This document shows, one piece after another, positions 24,272 through 37,328 of a stretch of DNA of 64,000 nucleotides. This DNA comes from Delphinapterus leucas. Its lineage: Eukaryota; Chordata; Mammalia; Artiodactyla; Monodontidae. Location: the NCBI RefSeq assembly GCF_002288925.2, contig NW_022098036.1, positions 36,097,823 to 36,161,822 on the forward strand. Direction: 5' to 3'. The notes under the pieces were generated by a model. That model saw only the letters and a program-made list of their open reading frames with translations. It ran no database searches and was not told the origin of the DNA. The position numbers and the translations under genes were made by a program. The first letter of the stretch is position 1; each line of letters starts with the position of its first letter.

Positions 24272-25639
24272 ATTATTTTTCTATAAAGGACAACAAAATA
24301 GTGAAAACGTGGATTTTAGAATCCAATCATTTCTTCAGTGTAGTATTTCTCTCCTTTCCCCTCCCAGTTTGGACTCCAGTGACTGCAAATACAAAACTCT
24401 AAGCATATAAGCCAAGTAAAGGCATAGCCACTGCTAGCCTGCTAGGGATTTTCCACATTTATTAAAACAAGGAAAAACTGGTTATCCTTAGATACTTAGG
24501 TAGATACACCCTTAAGTACCTAATTTCGAAATATCAGTTCTTCCCATTTTGCTTTTTCTCTACAATACATGACTTCCAGCTATCCCCTGGACTGAGTATC
24601 TTACATTACTTTATGCATCCTTGTATATTTCTTGAGTTAATTATAAATATTATTTAGTTTCATTTAATTTTAAGTAATTTCTTTCAGAGAAGAGAGCTTC
24701 TTTTATACAAAGCACTTTCAAAGGCTAAGCATCACCCTTTCCTAGTACCACTTCTTTACATTCAAACTCTGTTTTTCCTTTACTATATGTGATGTAAAGT
24801 CTTAAAGCCAGGGTTCTGAACCTAGGGTTCATAGGGTCCATGGGATGGATTCACTAGTTTTTGAGTCCTGAAATACATGCAGAATTTTGCAAGTGTGTAG
24901 AAAACATGCGAAGGGTGGTACTATTAAGATATTCACAACTTTCATCAGATCTTTAAGAGTCTATGTTCTCAAATTTAGTACCAAATGAATTATGGTACTA
25001 TAATGTTATGCAAATTATGACATTTATTTATACTAGAGCCCTCACTAAAGCTGAGCAGCGTCACAGGCAGACTCAGCAGCAGAGGTGCCCTTGCTCACCT
25101 GCCAGCAGCACATGCTACAAGCTCACATGTAAGTAAACTGTTCAGGGCCTCCCATAGGGGAACCGCCATTGCCCCAGATAGAACTTCAGGATCTGAGCTG
25201 AGCTGGACATGACACTGTGTACCAGGACTTTTGTGTACATTGGAAAAAACTCTCAAGGTTCTTCCTGTGACAGACTTAAAGAGTCCTGAACGTGGGCTTG
25301 GCTCCTGGAACATGGACCAACTCTCAGTTCTCAACAGCCCCCTAGACTGGGCATCTTTGCGCAGCACGCAGACCGCACAACTGGTTTCAGCCTCAGACAA
25401 TTTGAAGAATGAGAAAACTTCAGTTAATGCCAGTTGTCATGTTCCATCACTCTTGAGGGAAAGGGGAGACCACTACAAACTTACACAGCTTCACTGATTT
25501 TATTTCCCAATCAGTCTCACTTGAGAGTCTTAACCTGCGTTTACCAAGTTAGGTAAAATATGAAAAATCTATTCTGATGTAACTAGTTTCACTTTCTTGC
25601 TTCTTATTCTAAGAATTAAATAACCAAATAGAGCTTGAA
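24272..25639. other. Mostly unique DNA
   Basis: No named repeat. The 101-codon minus frame at 25,095-25,400 ends next to a donor-like sequence (see findings). The stretch near 24,808-24,900 ('agggttctgaacctagggtt') resembles an old dispersed repeat but is too decayed to name. Confidence 0.45.
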
Positions 25640-25800
25640 ATTCGACCTTGGCTGGAATCTACATGCCCACTTATGAGCTCTGTGACTTCTGAGTCTCAGT
25701 TTCTTAAAGTGTCTGGTACAGCACTAGCACAGAGTAGGAGTCAATATATAGAATTCACCATTGTCAATGTCATCATTATCATCATCTCTGGAGCAGTCAA
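25640..25800 (+). mobile_element. MIR SINE fragment, + strand
   Basis: Core 'gtgacttctgagtctcagtt' followed by 'cttaaagtgtctggtacag' and the tail 'agcacagagtaggagtcaa', ending in a CAT-rich run. Confidence 0.7.
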
Positions 25801-25877
25801 ATGCCTACCATTTATAACTGGACTCTCTGTAATCCCATATTAAATGTGAAAAAACAGTCTATAAAATACCAAAATTA

Positions 25878-27060
25878 AAATTGATATTGGGCCCACACAT
25901 ATGGTAACCTAATTTATGATAAAGGCAATACCGCTGGGAGAGGGAGAAGATAATGCCAGTTAAATAAATGGTGCTGGATTATTTAGATACCCATATGGGC
26001 CCCAACCTCATGCCACATACAAAAATTAATTCCAGAGCGTTTGAGAGCTCAAAGGTTTTTTAATAAATACTTATCAACATCTCCATGATGTTGAAGTAGG
26101 CAGACTTCTTAAATAGAACACAAATATTTCTAAGTAGGAAAAATATTAATTGCACTATATTAAAGTTAAGAATTTCTATTCACCTGTACACAATTTAGAG
26201 TGAAAAGGAAATATTCAGAGGGAGAGGTGATATTTGCATCTAGCAAAGAGATATAGATCTAAAATATATAAGGAGCTCCCACAAATTAATTTCTTAAGGC
26301 AGATAAATAACCCAGCAGAAAAAATAATTGGGCAAAACACTTGAATAGGCACTTCACAAAAGCTGACACTAAATAGCCACTGAACATCCAAAAATGTGTT
26401 CAACTTCACTGGTCATCAGGAAATTACAAACTAAAACCACAATATCACATATATCCACCAGAATGGCTAAAAATATAAGAGAGAAAAAAAGAGTTGGCAA
26501 AGATACAGAGCCATTGGAATTCTCATATTGCTTAAAGGAGTATAACTTGGTATAATCACTTTGGAAAATTGACAATATTTACAAAAGAGATGCATATACA
26601 TACCCTATGACTGAGCAAGTAGGCGTCTAGATATACACAAGAGATAAGTACACGTTACCACAAAGACATGTATGACAATGTTCACATCTACACTATTAGT
26701 AATAATTCAGATGCTCTCCAACACTAAAATAAACAAACTGTAGTACATTCTCAAAAGGAAACACTATACAGCAATGAGAATGAACAAACGACAGTGATAC
26801 ATAAGCCTACTGCTAAATTTCACAAACAATGTTGAGCAAAAGAAGTCAAATATAAAGGAATACACACACTACATGATTCCATTTACCTGAAGTTCAAGAA
26901 CAGCAAAAACTCATCTATGGTGTTAGGAGACAGAATTACTCTTGGAGTAGAAAAGGAAAATGACTTGAAAGGGACACGAGCATGTCTTTCAGGTGCTGGT
27001 AATGTTTTATTTCTTGATTAAGGTGTTGGTTATATACAAGCATTACCATTTTTATGCCAA
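25878..27060 (+). mobile_element. Old L1M LINE fragment, + strand (ORF2 end and 3' UTR)
   Basis: Colinear with the end of L1 ORF2. It contains 'gggcccacacatatggtaac', 'aaataaatggtgctggatta', 'caaaaattaattccagag', 'caccagaatggctaaaaata', 'ggagtataacttggtataat' and 'ctacatgattccatttacct', followed by a 3' UTR-like end with 'aatgttttatttcttgatta'. All frames are shattered, so it is much older than the L1 at 29,398. No target-site duplication seen. Confidence 0.85.
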
Positions 27061-27819
27061 GCTGGAAGAAAGTAGTTAATAGTAAGTTTTGGGACATTAA
27101 ACAAGTGACAGCAGAGTTCCAGATGACCATTAAAGTGACATTTAAAATATTCCTCAGACGTGAATCAAACAGTCAAATGCTAAGACAACAAGCTGAGAAG
27201 CTAAGCTTAGAGGAGCTGCTGGGGAGACTTCCATGGTCATGCATGACCCTCGTGGAAGGTGACTGAGAGCCTTCTGCCTTCCATGCATACTTGCAGCAAT
27301 GGAGAGAGTTCTTGACCTTATAAACTGCTTATTTAAAGAGTGTGTCATTTTGTATATGGGCAAAATAAATAAATAAATAAAAATAAGTTTTTGAAATAGT
27401 TTGCTCCTAAACAAAAAGGACTTGATGTGCGAGATAAAAATTTAAAAAATTGAAAGAATGATACATGCTGATTAAACATAGAATTTCCTTTTAAAAGATC
27501 ATTAATATTTGCACACAGTTTTATAAAAATACTCTAAAAAAATCACTGGTATGAATGTTTAAACTAGTTTTGAAAAACACATTTTCTATTAAGGTCAGAG
27601 TTGAATGTATTTTAAGAAAAATCAAATTTTCTCAAGTATTATTCACTTAAAGTGATACCTGCAAAATGACAATTATTGTGAGTTTGAAATGAAAAAAAAG
27701 GAGTGCCAGACTATGGGTATGGGTTTACAATGCAAAAAAAACAAAAACAAAAAACCACACAAAACCAAAAGTAAAATAATTTAATCATAGAAATGTAGAT
27801 TACACGTTTAGTTCAACTG
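27061..27819. other. Unique DNA with an (AAAT)n tract
   Basis: An AAAT-type microsatellite of about five units lies at 27,364-27,387. Otherwise no repeat or gene recognised. Confidence 0.55.
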
Positions 27820-27945
27820 TATCATTTCCCATATGAGGAAAGACTTCATCACATGCATAGGTCACAGCTTTGACTAACGATAAGACCTGAGCTAGAAGCC
27901 TGGGCTCTTGATTCATGGTTCAGTACCAAACCCATTCACAATTCT
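27820..27945 (-). mobile_element. Decayed MIR, antisense
   Basis: Pattern 'tcccatatgaggaaagactt', 'aggtcacagctttgac', 'gagctagaagcctgggctct' follows the order of an antisense MIR core and 5' part, but with many changes. Confidence 0.45.
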
Positions 27946-29383
27946 CACCTTTAGCGTCCAAAAACTAGCTTCAATTTTTTGAAACTGAATTGGCTTAGCT
28001 AAATTATGATTTGGGTGTTACATCAATCAAGCCTGAACATTTAAGAAGAGGGAAGATAAACTAGCAGAGTTAAATATAGTCATGACAACTAATATCTAAG
28101 AATTGGCCAAACAGTACTTTCTAGCTGGCCTAATCAATTCTTTGCATAGTTTATTTAGCAATGGCAGAAAGAGGGCAGTTTGTGAAAGATAGGCCTAGAA
28201 GTTTTAAAAAGATAACACCAAGATTCCCGTGGGAAATCTTCCCATCCTGATAAAACATACTGGCACAGGGATGTATGAAAGCTTCCTAAACCTAACCGTA
28301 TTAGATTAGGAGGGGGAAAGAGAGTGTTTCCCTCCAACCTGAAACTCAGAACCATAGCACTGCCTGTGGTATACTACTGATTTAATTTGAAGATCTAATA
28401 CTTTATGTACACTAGATTCACAAAATTAAGCTGGAATCACCTTCATAACAGAAAAGAGACAATGGCCATGCCTTAGCGTAAAGCTTTATTTCCTTTAAGG
28501 CTCAATATCACACCAGCATCCTTTCTGCTATTATTCATCTGGACAAGATACCTTTTCACCAAGAAAACCACGAAGCACAGGACTTATTGCCATAATGAAG
28601 TTCTTTCAGATCTCTGTTTTTTCTGCAGAGCATAGGAGAAAGGCGTTCATCTCACTAGGCAGCTTATTAGGATTAGCCCTGAATAAGACACCACGGAACG
28701 TCAGGCCTATCAGTTACTAAACGTGCATCATACAAACTTTGTCTTTGCGAGAACCTCTGCTCTGCATTTGTCATCCACCTGAATAATTAACAAGTACATG
28801 CTGCCTGCCAGCAGCTTAGGGAATTAATTTCCCCAGATTAAATTCAGATCACGTCCACAAAAACTCAGACCACACACACACACACACTGCACTCCTACCT
28901 TTCAACGACTGAAAGGTATGAAACACACTGCACAGCCTCCAACTTTGGAGATTTGAAACTCAAAGATTGTAAAGTCAGACTAGTAATATTTTAAATGTCA
29001 GTTTGATGGTCATCTAGAGCTCTGCTGTCACTTGTTTAATGTCCCAACACTTACATTAACTACTTTTCTGCCAGCTTGAAATAAAATGGTAATTCCACAA
29101 TTCTATATATGCACTATTTTATAAAATCTGTGTGAGTAACTGCATATTCTAAAAATCATATCCATTAAAACCTTTCAGAAAAGCATCAACTGCATGACAA
29201 AAAAAAAAAAAACCCAAGATACATATGTTCTAACATGGGAAAAAACAAAATTTAAAGCAAAAATCAGATTCAGAGGTTTCTGAATACGTAATAGTGGCTG
29301 CAGTGAGTTTGTACATTGCTCATTTCATCTGAAGCTAGTAATTATATCTGTTAATCTTCCTTCATCACACAATTAAGCAAGAT
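27946..29383. other. Unique DNA
   Basis: A CA microsatellite ('acacacacacacacacacac' at about 28,872) and a 13-A run at about 29,199-29,211. No repeat family or gene assigned. A strong acceptor-like run ('ctgttttttctgcag', about 28,613-28,627, + strand) has no credible donor after it. Confidence 0.5.
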
Positions 29384-29397
29384 AAAATGTGTGGCCA

Positions 29398-30377
29398 CAG
29401 AGATAAACCTACACACATATGGTCACCTTATCTTTGACAAAGGAGGCAGGAATGTACAGTGGAGAAAGGACAGCCTCTTCAATAAGTGGTGCTGGGAAAA
29501 TTGGACAGCTACACGTAAAAGAATGAAATTAGAACACTCCCTAACACCATACACAAAAATAAACTCAAAATGGATTAAAGGCCTAAATGTAAGCCCAGAC
29601 ACTATAAAAGTCTTAGAGGAAAACATAGGCAGAACACTCTATGACATAAATCACAGCAAGATCCTTTTTGACCCTCCTCCTAGAGAAATGGAAATAAAAA
29701 CAAAAATAAACAAATGGGACCTAATGAAACTTAAAAGCTTTTGCACAGCAAAGAAAACCATAAACAAGACCAAAAGACAACCCTCAGAATGGGAGAAAAT
29801 ATTTGCAAATGAAGCAACTGACAAAGGATTAATCTCAAAAATTTACAAGCAGCTCATGCAGCTCAATAGCAAAAAAACAAACAACCCAATCCAAAAATGG
29901 GCAGAAGACCTAAATAGACATTTCTCCAAAGAAGATATACAGATTGCCAACAAACACATGAAAGAATGCTCAACATCATTAATCATTAGAGAAATGTAAA
30001 TCAAAACTACAATGAGATATCATCTCACACCGGTCAGAATGGCCATCATCAAAAAATCTACAAACAATAAATGCTGGAGAGGGTGTGGAGAAAAGGGAAC
30101 ACTCTTGCACTGCTGGTGGGAATGTGATTTGGTGCAGCCACTATGGAGAACAGTATGGAGGTTCCTTAAAAAACTACAAATAGAACTACCATATGACCCA
30201 GCAATCCCACTCCTGGGCATATACCCTGAGAAAACCATCATTCAAAAAGAGTCGTGTACCAAAATGTTCATTGCAGCTCTATTTACAATAGCCAGGAGAT
30301 GGAAACAACCTAAGTGTCCATCATTGGATGAAAGAAGCTGTGGCACATATATACAATGGAATATTACTCAGCCATAA
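29398..30377 (+). pseudogene. L1 ORF2 C-terminal remnant in two open pieces
   Basis: Part of ORF2 downstream of the reverse-transcriptase core. Piece one is open to 29,999 and includes [15 protein letters not shown], the [16 protein letters not shown] block and [20 protein letters not shown] stop at 29,997-29,999 ends it where the L1 frame normally reads on. Piece two runs from 30,012 to 30,377 and carries the cysteine segment [18 protein letters not shown] and [16 protein letters not shown]. No endonuclease or RT catalytic region is present because of the 5' truncation, so it was dead on arrival. Confidence 0.92.
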
Positions 30378-30867
30378 AAAGAAATGAAATTGAGCTATTT
30401 GTAATGAGGTGGATGGACCTAGAATCTGTCATACAGAGTGAAGTAAGTCAGAAAGAGAAAGACAAATACCATATGCTAACACATATATATGGAATTTAAG
30501 AGAAAAAAAATGTCATGAAGAACCTAGGGGTAAGACAGGAATAGACACACACCTACTAGAGAATGGACTTGAGGAAATGGGGAGGGGGAAGGGTTAGCTG
30601 TGACAAAGCGAGAGAGTGGCATGGACACATACACACTACCAAACGTAAAATAGACAGCTAGTGGGAAGCAGCCGCATAGCACCAGGGAGATCAGCTCAGT
30701 GCTTTGTGACCACCTAGAGGGGTGGGATAGGGAGGGAGATGCAAGAGGGAAGAGATATGGAAACATATGTATATGTATAACTGATTCATTTTGTTATAAA
30801 GCAGAAACTAACACACCATTGCAAAGCAATTATACTCCAATAAAGATGTAAAAAAATAAAAAAAATA
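29398..30867 (+). mobile_element. 5'-truncated L1 LINE, + strand, with target-site duplication
   Basis: Young-looking 1.47-kb L1 covering the ORF2 C-terminal third and 3' UTR, ending 'actccaataaagatgtaaaa' plus an A-rich tail. A perfect 14-bp target-site duplication, 'aaaatgtgtggcca', is at 29,384-29,397 and 30,868-30,881. It was inserted in the orientation opposite to the 12,261-17,985 copy. Its 5' end corresponds to about 13,710 of that copy. Confidence 0.96.
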
Positions 30868-30881
30868 AAAATGTGTGGCCA

Positions 30882-33283
30882 TTAATACAGAGGGAAGATC
30901 AGGGATTTTACATTGAAACTCTTCACTGTTAAAATATTGATTTATCATATATAAAACAGAAAAAAGTTTAAAGATCATAAAGTGAGTAGTTTGAAAATTG
31001 AATGCATCTCTTTTAATTTCCACTTTCTAATAATTATGTATTGTCCACGTAGTTGATGGTATCAAGAAATAAAAATAAATGGACTTTTTTCCTCAAAAGT
31101 GTGATTTTAATGGAAGCTACTTGCTTTATAAGCTACGGGGCATTTGGTAAACTGTACTGCTCATCTTCAGTTCAGATCCTTTTTTTTTTTTTTTTTTAAT
31201 TGTTAGCCACATTCTAAACCACCCTAAATTGTGGAGATGCTCACTGCTGTTAAACACAGTGGGTCCCAGGGGTAAGGTACCCACTAAGGACATCGTGAGC
31301 TCCATTCAAGTATGAAGACAATATAAACACATTCCTTATTTTCACTGTAAGTACACTAGGGATCTATTAAAATGTACTCTTATTGCCAGGAAAACTGATC
31401 TGTGTTGATATCCTAAGCTTTCATTAGAATGACACAGTTTAAACTTCTAGAACTTTACTCTTTTCAATGAGATGCTCTTACCTCTTTGCTTGAAGGGTAT
31501 CTTTATGTGTGTACAAGGGTTCAATACTTGCCTAACATGAAATCATTCCCCCAACCACTCTGAGCATTAACAATATACTCCTGCTTTCCTCTAAACTTGT
31601 CCTACGAAAATTACTTCTGACAATTGTAATCAGAAATTTATTATTTCTATTAGTTTAAAACGGTTAACCAAATATGAAGGGGTTTTCAATTAATCATCTG
31701 GATAAACAAAAATCTATTAAAAAAGTGCATTGCAATACGGTGAGGTACTTACTACTTCTAGCGTTAAAGTGATCATCTACACAGAAGTCATTAGCTTTTT
31801 TGTTCCCTAGTTTTTAATACAGTATCAGAAAACAAACATTCTCTATCAAATTAACACAATATACTAACCGTGGCTTAATTTAGTCTGGGAGAAATGCTGG
31901 GCATGAACTCTCTAATATTTATTCATATATACTTCATATATTTAAAATATTTTATATATTAAAATATATTTTTATGTTAGGGGATTATATGTAATAACCA
32001 TTTTATCTAGATTCCCATGCCATGTTTAATGTTTTTGCCTCTTTTATTGAAATTGAAAATACTTGGCTTTGTCCCTAGCATGGACCTAGCCCTAACTGTA
32101 GTATGACTATTGTGAGACAACTCAAATTGAGGCCCTGGCCCCATCCCTTGGGCTCTGTTTTCGGGTAATGCTAGAATCTTGTGCAATGCATGGGAGATTA
32201 GCAAATTTTAAAAAGTGACAAACCTCCTCTGCAACTTCTCTAAGTCCTAGAAAAACCTCAAATGAATGTCTATATTCACCAGGCCATACTAATAGGAAAG
32301 GTTATATGGTAGGAAAGGAGAAGAAAGGTAAGGTTGTATTTCATTAAAAAGGGTTGGAACAAAATGATAAGAAATCTTCCAAGGTCAAATATCGGAATTC
32401 ATTTTAGATCAGAATAAAGGATACTCGGTACAAAGTGGCAAAAGGATTTATAAATTTACATTTCAGATTTTAAGAGATTAGGCTTGCCATCATTTATTTG
32501 CCTCTGTTCTTTGTCTTATATTACTGATCTATTAATTTCTGCCACTTCTTTCTTTATAACTGAAATCCTCACTTGGTGAAAGCCTGACTCAGTAACAAAG
32601 ATCCTAAGTATATTAACTTTTTTGAGACAATAGGTCTCCATAGGAATTCCCAAACCCTGATCATGAGAACCCATCACAGTAACAGAACAACAGGGTAACA
32701 TCAGTCATCAGGAACAACCAAAAGCTGTTTATGTATTCGTCCTAGGGAAAGTAAACTAGACCCTATTACCCTAGCTGTGCTTGTGAGATGGTCTAGCCCC
32801 AGAAAGATCCAATGGCCTAGAAATCACCATATCCTACAGAATGATAAAGGAAGCCTCTGCTTTAATAGTGAGACTGGTTGCTGTCATTTAGACATCCAGA
32901 GAAACAAGATGGTTGCATTGTAACTGGAGAAAATAGGCACAGAGTCCGAAACAAAGCAATATGGAATCACAAATTTAACTGACACATAAAAGGCAGGTAG
33001 TTATGCCAAAAACCCAGAAAAAAATTAGCAAACAAACATGAATAGTAATTATTAATGAAAGAAAAGGAGGGAGGAAAACAAAGACAGGTATGTAGACCAC
33101 ATGGAAAAGCAGAGGATTTCAGACACAACAGGATATGAGTTGTAATCAAAAGGAAAGATATATTTAAAAGTTAGAAAATAAAAGGAAGAAAAGTAAATTG
33201 GACCAGTTGAGTAGAGTAAAAAGACAAACAAGCAAAAAATAAAAACTTTTAATCAGGTAGTATATTTTAAAACATCATTAGGA
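30882..33283. other. Unique AT-rich DNA
   Basis: A T run at 31,181-31,197 and a TA-rich tract at about 31,916-31,976. One copy of an approximately 95-bp local repeat lies at 32,050-32,145. No gene recognised. Confidence 0.5.
32050..32145 (+). repeat. Copy 1 of an approximately 95-bp diverged direct repeat
   Basis: Shares 'aaattgaaaatac', 'tccctagcatg', 'tattgtgaga' and 'aactcaaattgagg' in the same order with 33,673-33,763. The second copy is a few bases shorter in the middle. Confidence 0.7.
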
Positions 33284-33419
33284 ATTTTTTTATTGGAATA
33301 TAATTGCTTTACAATGTTGTGTTACTTGCTGCTGTACAATGAAGTGAATCAGCTATATGTATACATGTATCCCCTCCCTCTTGGACCTCCCTCCCACCCT
33401 CCCCCCATCCCACCCATTA
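33284..33419 (-). mobile_element. L1 LINE 3' end fragment, antisense
   Basis: Starts at a T run, then 'ttggaatataattgctttac' and 'agtgaatcagctatatgtat', ending in the C-rich 'cctccctcccaccctccccc' typical of an older L1 3' UTR subfamily. Only about 136 bp was inserted or survives. Confidence 0.85.
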
Positions 33420-33672
33420 TCAATCTAGAGGAAATAACTTCCAACATTAGCAATCTCAGAAGAAAGTAAATGAGACAACAATGCATGAAAAAATTAAGAG
33501 GGATCATTACAATTATTGTCTGATATTAACAAATGAAAGAAGATAGATTTAGAAGGATACACTGAATAACTAGGAAGCAGCAACTAAATAATGAAACCCC
33601 ACAAAAATAATGTTAAGTTTTGGAGTTAAGAAAAGGAAAAGGTGGCATAATGTGATGGAGATTTTAAAACCA

Positions 33673-33763
33673 AAATTGAAAATACGTAGCTGTATCCCTA
33701 GCATGTACCTGACCTGACTGCAGTCTATTGTGAGAAAACTCAAATTGAGGTCTGGGCCTTGTC
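33673..33763 (+). repeat. Copy 2 of an approximately 95-bp diverged direct repeat
   Basis: Partner of 32,050-32,145, about 1.6 kb away in the same orientation. I do not recognise it as a named family. Confidence 0.7.
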
Positions 33764-36762
33764 TCTGAATTAGAAGTCCAAAATAGTATCCAAAATATTA
33801 GAAATCCAAAACGTGTTTTTTCCCATGTAATACTACTATCCTAAAAAAAAAAAACTTACACAAAATCTGAAAAAAACCTTTTTTACTTAAGTTTTAAATT
33901 ATTAGAGGAATGTAAAGAAATTGATCATTCAATCAAAACATAGCATGTATGTTATCATACATATATACATGAAAATATTTGTAATTGCTTAATCAAGATT
34001 TCTGTAACACATAAAGTCAATTAAATAAAGCCTCCAATGACCATTAAGTTGAAGAAAACTATACATCATTTTTTCACAAATAATGACACGTTCAATCCTG
34101 TGTGAGTATCTTCAGCCTTTCTGAGTGTCAAAGAGAAAGTGTAATAACCTTGTACTGGGAGTGTAGGGAAAGCATGTTTATAAAATATGCCAAGAGACAA
34201 TATGCTTTCTACTCCTGGGAGACTGTTGGTAAATCTTTTTTATGAGTGCATTATGAGGTGAATAATTAACACTTCCAACTGAAAGTTGACTACCATCATA
34301 ATATTTAGTCAATGAATTGTTACAGCTGAGTTTTAGCTCATGTGAAAGTAACTATAATACTTTCAATCATAATAATACTTCAGCATAAATCTAAAATAAA
34401 AGATAATGAATTCAGTTCAAAATGTCTGCTCACATACTAGTGTTGGTTGTTGTATCTTACTATATTAAAAAATGAAACAATATCAACATAAACTGTCTTT
34501 TCACAAGAAAAACTGCGCACTTAATATTTTAATAGTTCGATTTCTGTGGCATAAATCTGCTAGAAAAAAAGGGACTCTGCTTGCATTGAAGATCCACAAA
34601 CCTCTTGGTTTAATCACACGACTAGCCAACTGGGGTCACTATGGATGAATTATTCCATGGGAAGGAAGAATAGATTTTCCCATGCAAATGGGGAAAATCA
34701 AGCATTTCAGTGAGTTTCATTAGAATGACCAATGAATCCTTCTCTTTCGGAGGAGACTATCATACCATAGGAGGTGAGGTGGCTTTACAGATTAATTAGC
34801 TGATTGTGAATAAAGAATTACTCCTTTTTCTCCTCCTCATAGCCTCTTCCAGGGTAATACATTTCAGATATTTCATTTTCAACCTAACAGGTTAAGTGGA
34901 CTGTAAGCGAACAAGGAAATAATTTTAGTAACTGGAAGCCCTCCTGTCTGTATAGGATTTGTCTCCGTTTGAAACAATGTTTTCTCAACCCTCCTTCCTG
35001 ATCACTGAGAAGAACTAGAATACAAGAATTATCTTGGAATAGTCAAATCTCATAGGACTTGGTATCAAAGAAGCAGGTAAGGGAGAAGGCAGTACAGGAT
35101 AATTTTCATATATAGTGTGTGTGCTCCGCACTTTTCTTATGCTAAGTTGCAGGAGAATGAAGTCCAGAACGACAAGCCCCTTCTGGATGAAAGCAAACTT
35201 TAGCTTCACTACCACTGAAATAACCTGGTGTCAAATATTTTTCATATCTTATGCCAAAGCCATTACTATCAAGATCACTGTATTGCTTTCCCATCACTGT
35301 ACTGATACGGATTTCCCAAGGAACGAACATATGCTCTCCAGTACTACAGTTCATAGATGTTATCTCCTATTAGGGCAGCTGGTTTCCATTCTTCACTTTC
35401 ATCATCAACTTCATTGCCACAGAACTGGCTATTCCCTCTCTACACTCAAAGTAATCTCAAGGGCCTCCCCCCTCTTTCCTGCCCACCTCCCTTCTTGCAT
35501 ATACCAAGGCTTGCACAGAAGTTCTCAGGACTTCCTTGCCAAGAGACTCAGGGAAGGGAGAGTCAAGGAATGTTTTATTATTATTATTTTGTTACAGCTT
35601 AGCCTACCTTCCACCTGTAACACTTTTTGAGGAGTAAAATTCGTTTAGGATTCGAAACCACTAATTTCCTAACTCATAGAATATAACCCATTCCTAAACT
35701 AAGGTCTTCTCGCATTAGATTTAACTAGCCATTAGTGAATTGTTGGGGGAAAATGGCACACCCACTCCAAAGCCTTCCTTTGGACTGACCTCAGGGAAAG
35801 CCTCATTAAACCAGGAAATTTACATGACTGCCCCCCCAGTCTGTACTTAATACAGATCAAAGCATAGATAAAGTTCTGAGATTATCTCAGCTACATACAC
35901 TATTTCTTTTAACTAAACATTATTACTGATAGTATTTAATCAAAACTGATGGTGAGATTGATGGCATTAAATCTAGTTAAGGTCAATTCAATTCATAGTC
36001 TAAAATTTGGAAATAAAACCTTTTTTGTTTGTTTTTGATGGTATGACTACATCACCTCAAGGGAATGACAGTATTAACCCCAGTTCTTAAGACTTAATGG
36101 TCTTCTAGAAGAGTATGGATTCCCTGCTCAATTGCTGCAGGTAAAGAGATGAGATAGAGAGTAATTAACATTTTTACTCGCAACCCCTGGGGCCTCTATG
36201 GTGCCTCTTCACATTGAGGAACCCAGTGGGATTCTGTGCTCAGGAATACATTGACTGGAGATCCTTCAAATCTTTGAGAGGCTCCTAAATCCCAGACACA
36301 GTAATTCTCAATGAAAGGATGACCAGTATTGATATAGATAAAAAGTGTTAAGATTTTGAAGGAAAATATAGAATAGAGCTTTTAAACTGCTCTATTTTAC
36401 ACTCCCTCTTTCTACACTATTTCCTCTGGAAGTAAAAGAGAGAGCTCCATCACCCCCTCCTTCTGAAGCAACAATCCTAAATGGAAATAAACTTATGATA
36501 TGTTAAGCCTAATGGGGAGAGAGAATTATGAACTGGAGATTCCCATCATCCCCACGGTTCAAGAACACAACTCTCTCCTTATCTAGATTGTGATTTTCTC
36601 ATTCGCTAGTATAGCTACTACTTCTGGTAAGGTCCATTTGGATCTTCAGTGAATTGGACACTTAACTCTAATGGCCATATTTTATTATCTCTACCCTCAC
36701 ATCATTGCATCAAGGATTCATCTTTTTCTCTGCTATAGATAACTGAAGGCAAAGTTACTTTG
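33764..36762. other. Unique DNA, including the longest non-repeat open frame
   Basis: Contains a 171-codon + frame (35,115-35,630) and a 70-codon minus frame (35,142-35,354). Neither has domains, clear start context or splice support. A 13-A run lies at 33,842-33,854. No repeat assigned. Confidence 0.5.
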
Positions 36763-37025
36763 AATAATAACAGCTACAGTTTACAGAGTATTAAATGTCA
36801 TACATTGTGCTAAATGTTTAAAAACTTAGCATACAACAGGGCATTTAAACTTCACAACTGTCCATAAGGTAGGCATTGTTATTTGGATAATACCGAAGAG
36901 AAAAAAGGCTAAGAAAGACTCAGCAACAGCCCCAAGTCAGAAAGGCAAGAGGAGCCCAGCTGAGATTTGAAACGTAGGTCAGGCCCAAAGCTGTATTTCT
37001 AACCACTGCTTTACACTGACTATCC
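36763..37025 (-). mobile_element. MIR SINE, antisense
   Basis: Reads as MIR in reverse: 'aataataacagctacagttt', 'attgtgctaaatgtttaaaa', 'cttcacaactgtccataagg', 'taggcattgttatttggata', then 'gcccagctgagatttgaaac' and an end at 'aaccactgctttacact'. Confidence 0.75.
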
Positions 37026-37328
37026 TAAGAATATTTAAGCAACCGCTTGTTTGAGATCTAGTGCTAAGTTCTGAAATTTTGATAAATACAATTCATTCCA
37101 GTCTTTTAAACTTTACAACATGAAACTTACAAGGGAAACATCAAATCAACAGAATGAAACACAAGTGGGGGAATATACTACAATGAAACCAGTACAAAAA
37201 ACCAGTAAACTGGACAGGGTCTGGAAAATTCTCTCAAGTCAAACTGTCAAAAAGTCTACAGAAAAAATATTTTCAAAAATAAAAGTCTAAAGGGCCTTCC
37301 CAAGTCACATTAGCTCTTTCTTTTTTTT

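Noticed and set aside
28613..28740. Strong + strand acceptor ('ctgttttttctgcag') followed by 30 open codons
   Set aside because: No acceptable donor before the stop, so no internal exon can be built.
35115..35630. 171-codon + frame and protein-like minus-strand text (WKPAALIGDNIYEL) in the same place
   Set aside because: No family recognised, the minus reading breaks at stops on both sides, and no splice sites or A tail support a gene or processed pseudogene.
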